Part shown: positions 50,371 through 59,325 of the stretch, piece by piece
Layout of the letters: every line of letters begins with the position of its first letter
How positions within the stretch are numbered: the first letter of the stretch is position 1
Assembly: GCF_005848555.1 (NCBI RefSeq)
Contig: NZ_CP040518.1
Location: forward strand, 372,001 to 436,000
From: Blautia sp. SC05B48
GTDB lineage: Bacteria > Bacillota > Clostridia > Lachnospirales > Lachnospiraceae
DNA length: 64,000 nucleotides
Direction: 5' to 3'
Notes under the pieces: generated by a model
Told to the model about the DNA's origin: nothing
Seen by the model: only the letters and a program-made list of their open reading frames with translations
Databases searched by the model: none
Position numbers and translations under genes: made by a program

Positions 50371-52665
50371 TCACTGTTCCATAACCTGCGGTTCGGTACC
50401 CCCCCCACCAGATTTTATGCTTCTGATCGTCTTTTCCAGCACCTTCATCTCAACCGGTTTTGAAACATGCGCATTCATACCGGCTGCCAGAGAATGCTGA
50501 ATGTCCTCTGAAAATGCATTGGCAGTCATGGCAATGATAGGAATCGTCTTTGCCAGTTTATGGGAACTTCTGCGGATTGCTTTCGTTGCCTCATAACCAT
50601 TCATAACAGGCATCTGCACATCCATCAAGATCATGTCATAATCCCCTGGAGTAGACTGTTCAAATGCTTTCAAAATCTCTTCGCCATTTTCACAGATAGT
50701 ACATTCCGCACCTTCAATCTTTAACAGTTCTGTCAGGATCTCTGCGTTCAGCTCATTATCCTCTGCACACAGAAATCTCATTCCCTGAAGGATATTTCCA
50801 TCCTGCTCATCTGTTTCTTCTTGTGCTGCCAGAGCGGCCGTTCTATCCTCTGCAATTTTCAGATCCATGAGAATCTCAAAACAGCTTCCCTGTCCCAGTT
50901 CACTGTCCACATCGATGGTACCTCCCATTGCCTCAACCAGGTTCTTAGTAATAGCCATTCCAAGTCCGGTTCCCTGTATTTTGTTTGTAAGGGAACTTTC
51001 CGCACGGGTAAACGCATCAAAAATTGTATCCTTGAAATCTGCCGACATTCCCATACCATTGTCACAGACTAAAAAGCGGTACTTTGCATAGACAGATGAC
51101 TTTGTCTCACATTCTTCTACCAGAAGCTGAATTTTTCCACCCTCCTGCGTATATTTTATGGCATTAGACAGCAGATTACTGAAAATCTGCATCAAATGAA
51201 CCTGATCCCCATTCACCCACTCATGGTGAATATTTTCTTTTATGACTGTAAAAGTCTGCTGCTTTTCATATATTTGAGAATGAAATATAGTGTCAAGTTC
51301 CTGCATAAATTCCAAAATTGAAAAATCAGAGTACTTAAAAACCGTTTTTCCTGCCTCAATCTTGCTCATATCCAGAACGTCATTGATAATTCCTAACAGA
51401 TGCTGTGATGAAATATCTATTTTATCTGCATACTCTATAACTTTTGCTTTATTACCTGCATCATGTCTGATCAAAGATGTAATACCAATGATCGCATTCA
51501 TAGGTGTGCGAATATCATGTGACATATTAGACAGGAAATCCGTTTTCGCCTTATTTGCATTTTCAGCTGTCTGTAAAGCCTCTGTTGCAACGTTCTTTGC
51601 CTTTTTCAGTTTTTGATTGACTACTTCCATTTCCTTCATTGTTTGTAAATGAAGTTCATTATTTCTTTTTTCATATTCTGCTTTTTGATCTGCAAGACTA
51701 AGTCTGGAAATACTGTAGAATAATCCGGCAAAAAGTAAAAGTATAGAACCTGCCATGAGTATTGTTGTAAACAACACCGTTTTCTGGTAATCCCTCAGCA
51801 CATTGTCAACAACTCCCCTTGCCACAATGCATACCAAAATGGTGTTGTTGCTTTCTATCGGGCAATACCCCAGATAATAGGGGTTCTGTTTCCCCAAAAG
51901 TGCAACTCCGGATTCCCTGTTATCAAACTTCTTTTTGAGCAAATCAGCCTCTTCTTCTGTAATAGCCTGTTCTCCTTTTAAATGTTTTAACAAAGAATAA
52001 TTACGCAGGTATTTATCACCACTCTGGTTCGTATACGTAATATTTCCGTCATTATCCAGCATGAACAAATATGCTTTCCCATCATAACCTTTCAGTTTTA
52101 ACATGGAATCCAGTTTCGAATGATCATACACGGTTCCAATTGCCGTATAAGTTTCCCCATCGATCGTATATTCCTGACATGGAATCGCAACCAGATAACC
52201 GTCTTTTTTCTTCTGATCATAATCAAGACGCACCAGTTTTCCAATATTGTATCCATTCTTTAAGTCCAGCAGAAGTTTACTTGGCATATCAATCCGCATT
52301 TTTGTTCCACCTGCTGATATTGCCTGACCATTTTCCTGAAGGAATATAAGTGTACTTTCCGATTCTTTTTCCCATGCTTCAAAGAAACTTTTGTTCACAT
52401 CCGTTTCAAGAGACAGCTCCCTCTCATGAAGTAAAAATTCCTCAACCAACTGCAGCTGGCTGTAGTACCCACTCACTTGAAGATCATAGGTCTGCTGTAT
52501 CTGTTCAACAACAGCTCCCATACTGCTTTTTCCATTTTCGCTGATATACTTGCTAGACTTACTTATCAGATACTTGATACAACCTAAGCTTAAAAGAATA
52601 ATAAGTAGTATAAGCAACAGCCTTGTTATTTTTTTTCCTTTATTTACCGTTTGTTCTATCTCCAC
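50371..52665 (-). CDS. Hybrid histidine kinase with extracellular sensor domain (HK4)
   Basis: A 764-residue kinase. Membrane helix (residues 13-32), an extracellular Cache-like sensor (about 40-290; GKAYLFMLDNDGNITYTNQSGDKYL), a second helix (296-320), a coiled linker, HisKA with H383 (FLSNMSHDIRTPMNAI), HATPase (DNGMGMSAD, QGTGLGMAITK) and a receiver (DMILMDVQMPVMNG). The likely start is GTG 52665, three bases after the stop of the lipoprotein gene, so the pair form an operon under the upstream riboswitch. The lipoprotein may present ligands to the sensor domain. A G8 run near the end could change its last residues. Confidence 0.9.
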   Translation of the reverse strand: MEIEQTVNKGKKITRLLLILLIILLSLGCIKYLISKSSKYISENGKSSMGAVVEQIQQTYDLQVSGYYSQLQLVEEFLLHERELSLETDVNKSFFEAWEKESESTLIFLQENGQAISAGGTKMRIDMPSKLLLDLKNGYNIGKLVRLDYDQKKKDGYLVAIPCQEYTIDGETYTAIGTVYDHSKLDSMLKLKGYDGKAYLFMLDNDGNITYTNQSGDKYLRNYSLLKHLKGEQAITEEEADLLKKKFDNRESGVALLGKQNPYYLGYCPIESNNTILVCIVARGVVDNVLRDYQKTVLFTTILMAGSILLLFAGLFYSISRLSLADQKAEYEKRNNELHLQTMKEMEVVNQKLKKAKNVATEALQTAENANKAKTDFLSNMSHDIRTPMNAIIGITSLIRHDAGNKAKVIEYADKIDISSQHLLGIINDVLDMSKIEAGKTVFKYSDFSILEFMQELDTIFHSQIYEKQQTFTVIKENIHHEWVNGDQVHLMQIFSNLLSNAIKYTQEGGKIQLLVEECETKSSVYAKYRFLVCDNGMGMSADFKDTIFDAFTRAESSLTNKIQGTGLGMAITKNLVEAMGGTIDVDSELGQGSCFEILMDLKIAEDRTAALAAQEETDEQDGNILQGMRFLCAEDNELNAEILTELLKIEGAECTICENGEEILKAFEQSTPGDYDMILMDVQMPVMNGYEATKAIRRSSHKLAKTIPIIAMTANAFSEDIQHSLAAGMNAHVSKPVEMKVLEKTIRSIKSGGGGTEPQVMEQ
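50399..50406 (-). repeat. G8 homopolymer near the end of HK4
   Basis: Encodes SGGGGT about nine residues before the stop. A one-base change would replace or extend the tail: +1 gives a longer tail ending AAVQFY, -1 gives VPNRRLWNSDKWI. The receiver domain would be unaffected. Confidence 0.8.
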
Positions 52666-52667
52666 TT

Positions 52668-54512
52668 TTACTGTTCAACCTCTATATAATCTTCCGGTGC
52701 TGACGGCTGCTGTCCTTTTGACATTGCTTCGATCCATGCACTTGATAATGTTGTATCTTTAAGCTGCTCAATCTCACATTTCGGATTTATTTTTTTCAAA
52801 ACAGACATTGTGGTGTCTGTAAGAAGAATCGAGTATTCCTTTTCTTTGTCTATTTTCTTATCATTAACTGTCAAGTCCTTTAATGAAAATCCACTTTCCT
52901 CTTGATTGACGATAATTTTCATACCGGATGCAATTGGTAATTCGTATTTATTGGTTACATAAAAATTCTCATCAGCATCGGCGAGATAATTTTCCACGAG
53001 TTCACAAACCTGTTTACCATTAATTTTCGCAACATATAATGCTGTATCTGAACTCTTCGCTGTCATCATGCCAACCCGTCTACTGGTGCATTCTCCTTTG
53101 TACATAGAAGACGTGAAATAATAATATGGTGCCAGAGCCAGCTGTGCATCATTTTCTTCTCTAATCGTAGTTAAAATGGAAGATGCTGCATCACGGCCAT
53201 TTCTATCGTTCAGTGAAATGGAATATTCATTTTCAAAATTCACCGTTGCTTTTTCTTCTGGATCTTTACGATTCATTGCACTACAAAAAGTATCATAAGC
53301 CTGTGTTTCATCCATTTCCCCTGACAGTAATCCGTGAACAGCCTCAAGACTTGCATCAAATGATTTTTGAGCGGAATACCGGATATAAACAGCATTATTA
53401 TTAATTTCCTCTTCCAGTCCAGGCACATCCTGCATCATGGTTGGAACATCTGTATTCAATGAAATAACACCGCTTCCATCCGCAATCAGCTTTTGCCCCT
53501 CTTCTGAAATCATACAATCCAGCACATCCAGTGCAGTATCCAGTTTCTCCCGGTCTTTTTCCAGGTTTTTGTTAAATGCAATGTTTAAGGACGGAGTCAT
53601 GTACACATAGGATTCATCCGATGTCTGTGAAAAGTAAGGAATACGGATCAGATCCGCATCCATCTGTTTCTGCAGCTGCTGCATAACCGTCGGATGTCCA
53701 TGAAACATTGCTGATTTTCCCTCGACAAACATCTGGATTCCTGTATCGACGTCAATATTGATATCTTCTTTACCAAAGTGCGAGTCCTTAAGAAACTGAC
53801 TGGTTTCTGAAAAAATACGTTTCCATAATGTATCATCAAACTTTACTTCATCCGCTGCAGTCTCTGCACCGTTTCGCCATTCAATACCATCCAGGCTTGT
53901 AAACTCACCGATTGCCGCTGCCTGGATGATTTCATTATTAGACCAGTCTTCACCAAGATCCATGGAATACGGTTTTATGCCATTATCATAAAACTGCTGA
54001 CAGGCCTGTACATATTCCTCATAATTTTCTGGAATATTTACGCCATACTGATCAAACAGTGTTTTGTTGGCAATGATCGTCTGCGGAATACCACAGATTG
54101 GCAGCCACTGGATTTCATCCTCCGCATTCTTATAATATTGCACCGCATAGGAATAATACTTGGAAACAACATCATAAGAAGCAAAATCCATAAGATAAGG
54201 CTGTAAGTCCTGTGCATCTGTTCCAGAAAATCGCCGTACTGTTATGATATCCGGTAATTCATCATGTTCTTTAAAATAACTGTATAAATCGGTATCATTG
54301 TTCCCAATAATAAATTCAATATCCTGATCTGGGAACTGTTCATGGATATAGGGTGCAATATTTTTCATCAAACGATTTTCCCACAGATAAACGGTAAGAT
54401 GATCATCATTTTTAGATACTTCTTTCTTTGACTGTCCACATCCAGACAAGACAGCAGTTGCTACAAGTACACCTGACACCACTGCTGTCAGACAACTTTT
54501 TACCTTTTTCAT
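52668..54512 (-). CDS. Solute-binding lipoprotein with a 5'-nucleotidase-C-like end
   Basis: A 614-residue lipoprotein. It has a signal with lipobox LSGC (KVKSCLTAVVSGVLVATAVLSGC, Cys near 25), an extracellular solute-binding domain of the sugar type (about 30-400; HLTVYLWENRLMKNIAPYI, MFVEGKSAMFHGHPTVMQQL), and a C-terminal part (about 430-600) resembling the 5'-nucleotidase C domain (APYYYFTSSMYKGECTSRRVG, ELVENYLADADENFY, KIDKEKEYSILLTDTT). There is no transporter permease nearby; a histidine kinase follows at once. It probably acts as a receptor feeding HK4. SD AAGGAA precedes ATG 54512. Confidence 0.82.
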   Translation of the reverse strand: MKKVKSCLTAVVSGVLVATAVLSGCGQSKKEVSKNDDHLTVYLWENRLMKNIAPYIHEQFPDQDIEFIIGNNDTDLYSYFKEHDELPDIITVRRFSGTDAQDLQPYLMDFASYDVVSKYYSYAVQYYKNAEDEIQWLPICGIPQTIIANKTLFDQYGVNIPENYEEYVQACQQFYDNGIKPYSMDLGEDWSNNEIIQAAAIGEFTSLDGIEWRNGAETAADEVKFDDTLWKRIFSETSQFLKDSHFGKEDINIDVDTGIQMFVEGKSAMFHGHPTVMQQLQKQMDADLIRIPYFSQTSDESYVYMTPSLNIAFNKNLEKDREKLDTALDVLDCMISEEGQKLIADGSGVISLNTDVPTMMQDVPGLEEEINNNAVYIRYSAQKSFDASLEAVHGLLSGEMDETQAYDTFCSAMNRKDPEEKATVNFENEYSISLNDRNGRDAASSILTTIREENDAQLALAPYYYFTSSMYKGECTSRRVGMMTAKSSDTALYVAKINGKQVCELVENYLADADENFYVTNKYELPIASGMKIIVNQEESGFSLKDLTVNDKKIDKEKEYSILLTDTTMSVLKKINPKCEIEQLKDTTLSSAWIEAMSKGQQPSAPEDYIEVEQ

Positions 54513-54577
54513 ACTTTTATTTTCCTTATTCTTTCCTGATAAAATCATTATTGTTACGTCTATGAAATAACATCGTT

Positions 54578-54604
54578 AAAAAAGCACTGTCAGACAGACA
54601 GTGC
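54578..54604 (-). terminator. Intrinsic terminator of the riboswitch (expression platform)
   Basis: Minus strand GCACTGTC, loop TGTCT, GACAGTGC, then TTTTTT. It lies directly after the GEMM aptamer and 66 bases before the lipoprotein start, so it can decide whether the operon is transcribed. Confidence 0.88.
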
Positions 54605-54692
54605 ACCCCATTTCATGCAACTGGCTGCCATTTTACAGGCCCTGTAGCTTTGCGTCCCAGACTTTCATCTGGTTTGCCGATTTCCTTATTAT
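54605..54692 (-). ncRNA. c-di-GMP-I (GEMM) riboswitch aptamer
   Basis: Read on the minus strand, the conserved GEMM blocks appear in order: GGCAAACC, a hairpin with a GAAA tetraloop (AGATGAAAGTCT), GGGACGCAAAGCTACAGGGC, then CCTGTAAAATGGCAGCCAG with the receptor side, and TTGCATG. These are the signature elements of the class I cyclic-di-GMP riboswitch. An intrinsic terminator follows at once. Whether the ligand is c-di-GMP or the related 3',3'-cGAMP depends on single positions that I cannot assign confidently. Confidence 0.9.
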
Positions 54693-54722
54693 AGCTTTAA
54701 TCTTATGCCCAAAATTGATTTT

Positions 54723-54751
54723 ATTATACTTTAACGTTCAATTATACACAA
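54723..54751 (-). promoter_or_regulatory. Promoter upstream of the riboswitch
   Basis: Minus strand TTGTGT (54751-54746), exactly 17 bases, TATAAT (54728-54723). The transcript would start about 20-30 bases before the GEMM aptamer. Confidence 0.65.
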
Positions 54752-54782
54752 GAAAAATTTACCGTTTTAGCACCCGAAAAAC

Positions 54783-54819
54783 AAAAAAGAACAGCCGATA
54801 CATATACTCGAACTGTTCT
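54783..54819 (-). terminator. Terminator of the gene remnant at 54821
   Basis: Minus strand AGAACAG...CTGTTCT with a CGAG/CTCG-like inner pairing, followed by TTTTTTGTTTTT. It ends transcription just before the riboswitch promoter. Confidence 0.75.
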
Positions 54820-54820
54820 C

Positions 54821-55025
54821 CTACTTTCGAAATCCATGAAGCATTGACATTACTGTTTCCTGCTCATTTGTATTCAGATTGTTCCATATCCTTAAAACTT
54901 CCTCCCGCTCTTCTGTCAGATCTTCCATATACTTCTGATACTCTTCATTACCTTTTCCTTGCTGATAACTGTTCCAACTTTCATCTGTCAATTTCATTTC
55001 ATTCTGCATTTTTAACAAATGTAGC
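54821..55025 (-). pseudogene. C-terminal remnant of a gene cut by the IS200/IS605 element
   Basis: The minus-strand frame ends MEDLTEEREEVLRIWNNLNTNEQETVMSMLHGFRK at a terminator, so a real gene once ended here. Upstream, the frame runs into the left-end hairpin of the TnpB element (the codons for SPPEEVGE are IS sequence). The visible part is a helical, charged end of perhaps a MarR- or similar regulator; the family is not certain. The other half is not present beyond the element, where a different (MATE) fragment begins. Confidence 0.55.
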
Positions 55026-55032
55026 AAGAATT

Positions 55033-55055
55033 CTCCCACCTCTTCAGGTGGTGAG
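55033..55055 (+). repeat. Left-end hairpin of the TnpB element
   Basis: CTCCCACCT, CTTC, AGGTGGTGAG; the loop CTTC and base pairs match the sort of hairpin recognised by TnpA near the element tip. Confidence 0.55.
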
Positions 55056-55288
55056 ATGAATTGCACATCTGGGCATATCTGCTCAAAAAATCCCTATAGT
55101 ACAAAAGAAACACTTGTTCTCCACCCCCTGATGTAGTATACTAAAAAAGAACAATTAGTTCATAAATACATATCAGTCGATAAAAGAAAATGAATGATAA
55201 ATATAATGGAATTAGACAATAATTCCCATTCAGTATTTCTACTATACTATCACCTGGTGATGGTTATAAAATACAGAAGGTGAGAAGA

Positions 55289-56386
55289 ATGAACCGCGCC
55301 GTAAAAATAAGGATCTATCCAAATAAAGAGCAGAGAGTTCAGATAGAGAAAACAATCGGCTGCAGCCGCTTTATCTATAACCAGATGCTCGCGGACAAGA
55401 TCAGCTATTACCAGAAAGAAAAAAAGATGCTCCGGAACACACCGGCCGGATATAAAAAGGAATATCCATGGCTGAAAGAGGTGGATTCCCTTGCCCTGGC
55501 GAATGCGCAGCTGCATCTGGAAAGTGCGTTCCGGAAGTTTTTTCGGGAACCAGCCTGCGGATTTCCACGTTATAAATCAAAGAAGCATGCAAGAAATTCA
55601 TATACGACCAATGCACTAAACGGAAATATCCTTTTGCAGGATACCCATCTGAAACTTCCAAAGATGTCCGTCATAAGGATAAAACTTCACCGTCAGATTC
55701 CATCAGACTGGAAACTGAAGTCTGTAACTGTGAGCCGTGAGCCATCCGGGAAATATTTTGCCAGCCTTTTGTTCTGCTGTGAGGACCAAACAGTGGAAAA
55801 AAGACCGGCAGAGAGATTTCTTGGGATCGATTTTGCCGTGCAGGGAATGTGTGTATTTTCTACAGGAGAAAGAGCCGGGTACCCTATGTTTTACAGAAAA
55901 GCAGAGAAAAAACTTGCAAGAGAACAGAGAAAGCTCTCCCACTGTGAAAAAGAAAGCCGGAACTATCAGAAACAGAAAAAAAGGGTAGCTTTATGTCATG
56001 AAAAGATAAAGAACCAGAGAAAAGATTTCCAGCATAAGCTCAGTAGGGAGCTTGCGGAAAGATATGATGCAGTATGTGTGGAAGATCTGAATATGAAGGG
56101 AATGTCCGGAGGGCTGCACCTTGGGAAAGGTGTGCAGGATAACGGGTATGGGCAGTTTCTGTTCATGCTGGGATACAAGCTGGAAGAATGTGGAAAACAT
56201 CTTATAAAAGTAGACCGTTATTTTGCATCCAGCAAGATCTGCAGTGTGTGCGGACATAAGAAAAAGGAACTGGCATTGTCGGATAGAATGTATGTTTGTG
56301 AATGTGGAAATAGGATGGACCGGGATGTGAATGCAGCAGTCAACATCCGTGAAGAAGGAAAAAGAATCTATAAAGAATGTGCCTGA
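55289..56386 (+). CDS. tnpB: TnpB (RNA-guided nuclease) of an IS200/IS605 element
   Basis: A 365-residue TnpB, the ancestor-type of Cas12. It starts [20 protein letters not shown], the usual N-terminus. The RuvC catalytic triad is intact: D181 ([10 protein letters not shown]), E265 ([10 protein letters not shown]) and D346 (RDVNAAVNI). A zinc finger with C318, C321, C337 and C339 (CSVCGHKK...CECG) sits between the last two. The N-terminal wedge and helical regions look complete. TnpB with its RNA would cut DNA at the vacated site and help the element persist. GAAGGTGAG precedes the ATG. Confidence 0.93.
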   Translation: MNRAVKIRIYPNKEQRVQIEKTIGCSRFIYNQMLADKISYYQKEKKMLRNTPAGYKKEYPWLKEVDSLALANAQLHLESAFRKFFREPACGFPRYKSKKHARNSYTTNALNGNILLQDTHLKLPKMSVIRIKLHRQIPSDWKLKSVTVSREPSGKYFASLLFCCEDQTVEKRPAERFLGIDFAVQGMCVFSTGERAGYPMFYRKAEKKLAREQRKLSHCEKESRNYQKQKKRVALCHEKIKNQRKDFQHKLSRELAERYDAVCVEDLNMKGMSGGLHLGKGVQDNGYGQFLFMLGYKLEECGKHLIKVDRYFASSKICSVCGHKKKELALSDRMYVCECGNRMDRDVNAAVNIREEGKRIYKECA

Positions 56387-56530
56387 CGGCACAAGAAAAA
56401 ATTCCGTAACCGGATAAACATAAAAAACAAAACCGCGGGACACGCGGGGATAGCCTGTTTTAGCTTTGCCCTAAAGGGCAATCGAGCAGGAAGCCCCCAC
56501 TTCAAAATCGTAAGATTTAAGTGGTGGGAG
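56340..56530 (+). ncRNA. Predicted reRNA (omega RNA) scaffold of TnpB
   Basis: In this family the guide RNA overlaps the end of tnpB and runs through the right end, whose hairpin (56494-56528) ends the scaffold. Small hairpins (CTTTGCCCTAAAGGGCAAT near 56464-56482) precede it, as in known reRNAs. The guide would be the flanking DNA just past the right end (about 56536 onward). Exact start unknown. Confidence 0.55.
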
Positions 56531-56533
56531 CAT

Positions 56534-56932
56534 GTCACTTTGATATGAAAAATGAGCAGTAATACTGCTGATGCTACCTGTCCAATTACAGTTGCGTAGG
56601 CTGCGCCTTTCACTCCCATTTCCGGGCAAGGTCCAATACCGTAGATCATGATCGGATCAAGGATGATATTTACAACCGCTCCAACCACCTGACCAATTGT
56701 GGAATAAAGAGAACAGCCTGTTGCCTGGAGTAACTTTTCAAATAGAGAAAAGAAAATAATACCAAAAGAAATTACGCAACATATCCTCAGATAGCTGACC
56801 CCCATCTCAAGTACTTCTGTATCTACTGTCTGCGATGAAATATATGCTTTCACCCCAAAGATACCAAACAATAAGCAAACCGCATAAATGATCACTCCCA
56901 GAAACAGACTGCTTCCGTCAGCCCCTCCGACT
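56534..56932 (-). pseudogene. MATE-family efflux protein, internal fragment
   Basis: The open frame encodes roughly MATE residues 90-210: [92 protein letters not shown], matching transmembrane segments 3-6 of the first MATE half. The N-terminal two helices are missing; the frame runs into the end of the response-regulator gene. The C-terminal two thirds are replaced by the TnpB element. It is not functional as it stands. Confidence 0.8.
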
Positions 56933-57664
56933 TCATAAAGAAGAGTTCGTTTCCTGCTCAGGTTTCTCGATTCTGAGCATGCGATATCCGATTCCTATGT
57001 GTGTCTGGATATATTGTACACCGTTTTTTTCAGGCTCCAGTTTTTTCCGCAGTGTTGCCATAAAGACCCTGAGAGAAGCAACATCGTTTTCCGAGCAGCG
57101 TCCCCATATCTGCTGAGTAATATATGTATGTGTCAATACTTTTCCAATATTACGGGATAAAAGGCAGAGCAGCTTATACTCAATGGGCGTCAGATGCAGT
57201 TCTCTATCCTTCAGGAATGTGCAGCCAGCCGTGTAATCTATCTTTAATCCACCATTTTCAAAAACAGAGGTTTCCGGCTGTTTTCCTGCCTGCGTTATGG
57301 CAAGCCGCCTTTGACTGACACGGATACGCGCAAGTAATTCTTCTACTGAAAATGGTTTTGTGATATAATCATCTGCACCCGCATCCAGTGCCTCTATTTT
57401 GTCCATATCTTCACTTCTGGCACTGATCACGATAATAGGCATATTCGACCAGGTACGGATTTTTTTTATTACCTCTACTCCTTCCATATCAGGAAGACCA
57501 AGATCCAGAAGAACGATATCCGGATTGTGTGATGAAGCCTCCAAAATGGCTGAAGCCCCATTTTCTGCAGCCAGATATTTATAGTCATGTGTTTTTAATG
57601 TGGTAACGATCAGGTTCCGTATGGGTCTGTCATCCTCAACCACCAGAATTAATGTCTTATTCAT
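56933..57664 (-). CDS. kdpE: OmpR/KdpE-type response regulator
   Basis: A 243-residue regulator: receiver domain with D54 as phospho-acceptor ([14 protein letters not shown]), DD at 11-12 and K103, then a winged-helix output domain (about 145-235; [27 protein letters not shown], then [16 protein letters not shown]). It is the partner of the KdpD-like kinase, whose stop it overlaps by 8 bases (ATGAATAA). Position next to trkA/trkH suggests control of potassium uptake. The last codon lies against the MATE fragment. Confidence 0.88.
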   Translation of the reverse strand: MNKTLILVVEDDRPIRNLIVTTLKTHDYKYLAAENGASAILEASSHNPDIVLLDLGLPDMEGVEVIKKIRTWSNMPIIVISARSEDMDKIEALDAGADDYITKPFSVEELLARIRVSQRRLAITQAGKQPETSVFENGGLKIDYTAGCTFLKDRELHLTPIEYKLLCLLSRNIGKVLTHTYITQQIWGRCSENDVASLRVFMATLRKKLEPEKNGVQYIQTHIGIGYRMLRIEKPEQETNSSL

Positions 57665-59240
57665 TTAATGTCACCTCGCTTAATGGTAAAGTAAAAGTAA
57701 AATTACATCCATGCGGAGCATGATCCGAAAGAACCAGGGTTCCATCGTGAGCTTCTATGATAGAGCGGCAAAGTGCCAGGCCAAGCCCCAGACTCCGTTG
57801 GCTGTCTGCAACGGTTGTTTTCCCTGTATAAAACATCTCAAAAATATGCGGCTTCATTTCATCCGGAATTCCGGGGCCGTTATCTTCCACGCTTATCTGT
57901 GCTTTCCCGGCTTTTTTAACCCCCCGAATGCTGATGACAGAGCCTGACGGCGTATATTTTATCGCATTATCGATCAAATTTACCAGAACCTGTATAATAA
58001 GATGCACGTCCATACGTGTAAGAACAAGTTCTTCACAGTCCGCCACGATCTTATACTCATCATGTTTCCGGCTGATATGTCGGAGTGACTCTGCTATTAC
58101 CTCATCCAAAAGCTGATCCGTAAATTTAAACTTCAATCTTCCATCATTGATCCTGGTGATTGAAAGCAGGTTTTCCACAACTCCGATCAGCCACTCTGCA
58201 TCATCATGAATGTCCGTGTAGATCTGATACTTTGTAGCTTCATCCAGACGGTCACTGTTACTGAGAAGCATATCTGCATTTCCTGAAATGGAACAAAGCG
58301 GCGTACGCAGATCATGGGAGATTGCCCGAAGAAGATCGCCACGCAGCTGCTCATTTTTTGCTAAAACCGCATTTCTCTCTTTTTCTATGGCATTTTGTAC
58401 ATTCTCCATTGCAAGTGCACATTCATTTATTACAGACAGCAGGATGCTGTATTCAAAAGAGTCCAGTGTTTCTTTTTGCAGAGGGATCCCAATTACGCCA
58501 TAAACATTATTTCCGCTTCGGATTGCCAGATATAAGCATTTTGCCTGTGAAAAATGCTGCGTGGATGCGCCGGCACGCTGTCTGTTTTCATAAGTCCATC
58601 TGGCCGCCTGTTGTTCTTCCTGTGTCAGAAAATCCTCTGTGCTTTCTTTTTCCCCGGAAAAAAGCTTTCCTTCTGATAAAGTTCCATTTTCCACAACATA
58701 TGCCGTGATGCTGCGGTTTAACAGACGTATCAGTTGTGTACAGGTAACTCCGAGGATTTCTGTCTCACTTTTTGCCTTTTGCAGCAAACGATCCGTATCA
58801 AACAGAACCTGTGCACGAAAGGCAAGCTGTGAAGACAGCTTTGCATGCATTTTCAGCTTTGCCGCAAGGGTTCCTGTAAGTACGGACAAAATAAGCATTA
58901 TGAAAAATGTCACCGGATATCCCACCGCATATGTCTCAAAAGACATCCTTGGCTCCGTCAGGAAAAAGCAAAATAAGAATACACTTAAAAAGGATCCGGC
59001 TACACTGCAAAGATAACCATCTGTCACGATCGAAGTTATCAATACGCCCAGAATGTATATCGTTACAATATTTGTATCTGTAAGATCCAGTTTCTGAAAC
59101 AACAGGCCAATCAAAGTGCATACTGCAAATATAAAAACCGTCAGCAAGTAATCTTTTGCGGACGGTTTTTCCACATACCATGCAAATGGCCGTTTCGGAT
59201 AGGTTCTGTTTTTTACTGTATCCTCCATTTTCAAGCTCAT
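57657..59240 (-). CDS. kdpD: KdpD-like sensor histidine kinase (short form, DUF4118)
   Basis: A 527-residue sensor. Four membrane helices in a DUF4118 block (about residues 30-128), a GAF-like part (about 145-280), HisKA with H309 (LLRAISHDLRTPLCSISG) and HATPase (VEDNGPGIPDEM, SLGLGLALCRSII). The large N-terminal KdpD and universal-stress domains of classical KdpD are missing, as in many Clostridia relatives, so direct c-di-AMP binding by the KdpD domain is not expected. SD AAGGAG sits 8 bases before the ATG. It overlaps kdpE and lies downstream of trkA. Confidence 0.88.
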   Translation of the reverse strand: MSLKMEDTVKNRTYPKRPFAWYVEKPSAKDYLLTVFIFAVCTLIGLLFQKLDLTDTNIVTIYILGVLITSIVTDGYLCSVAGSFLSVFLFCFFLTEPRMSFETYAVGYPVTFFIMLILSVLTGTLAAKLKMHAKLSSQLAFRAQVLFDTDRLLQKAKSETEILGVTCTQLIRLLNRSITAYVVENGTLSEGKLFSGEKESTEDFLTQEEQQAARWTYENRQRAGASTQHFSQAKCLYLAIRSGNNVYGVIGIPLQKETLDSFEYSILLSVINECALAMENVQNAIEKERNAVLAKNEQLRGDLLRAISHDLRTPLCSISGNADMLLSNSDRLDEATKYQIYTDIHDDAEWLIGVVENLLSITRINDGRLKFKFTDQLLDEVIAESLRHISRKHDEYKIVADCEELVLTRMDVHLIIQVLVNLIDNAIKYTPSGSVISIRGVKKAGKAQISVEDNGPGIPDEMKPHIFEMFYTGKTTVADSQRSLGLGLALCRSIIEAHDGTLVLSDHAPHGCNFTFTLPLSEVTLNE

Positions 59241-59325
59241 TCTGTCATTCTCCTTCTGCTACTGTTTTCTGGAATTATATCACGCAGCTGTTCTGTGGTC
59301 AAAATTTTTTCTTCATGGCAATGAG

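Larger units (their letters stand above)
55033..56535 (+). mobile_element. IS200/IS605-type element carrying only tnpB
   Basis: The left end shows a hairpin (CCACCT, CTTC, AGGTGG at 55036-55051, extended by CTC/GAG). The right end shows a longer subterminal hairpin (CCCCCACTT...AAGTGGTGGG at 56494-56528) close to the element end near GAGCATGTCAC. Single-stranded hairpin ends without terminal inverted repeats are typical of the family. No tnpA is present, so it needs a transposase from elsewhere. The flanks are different gene fragments, so insertion was accompanied or followed by deletion. The exact ends are approximate. Confidence 0.7.
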
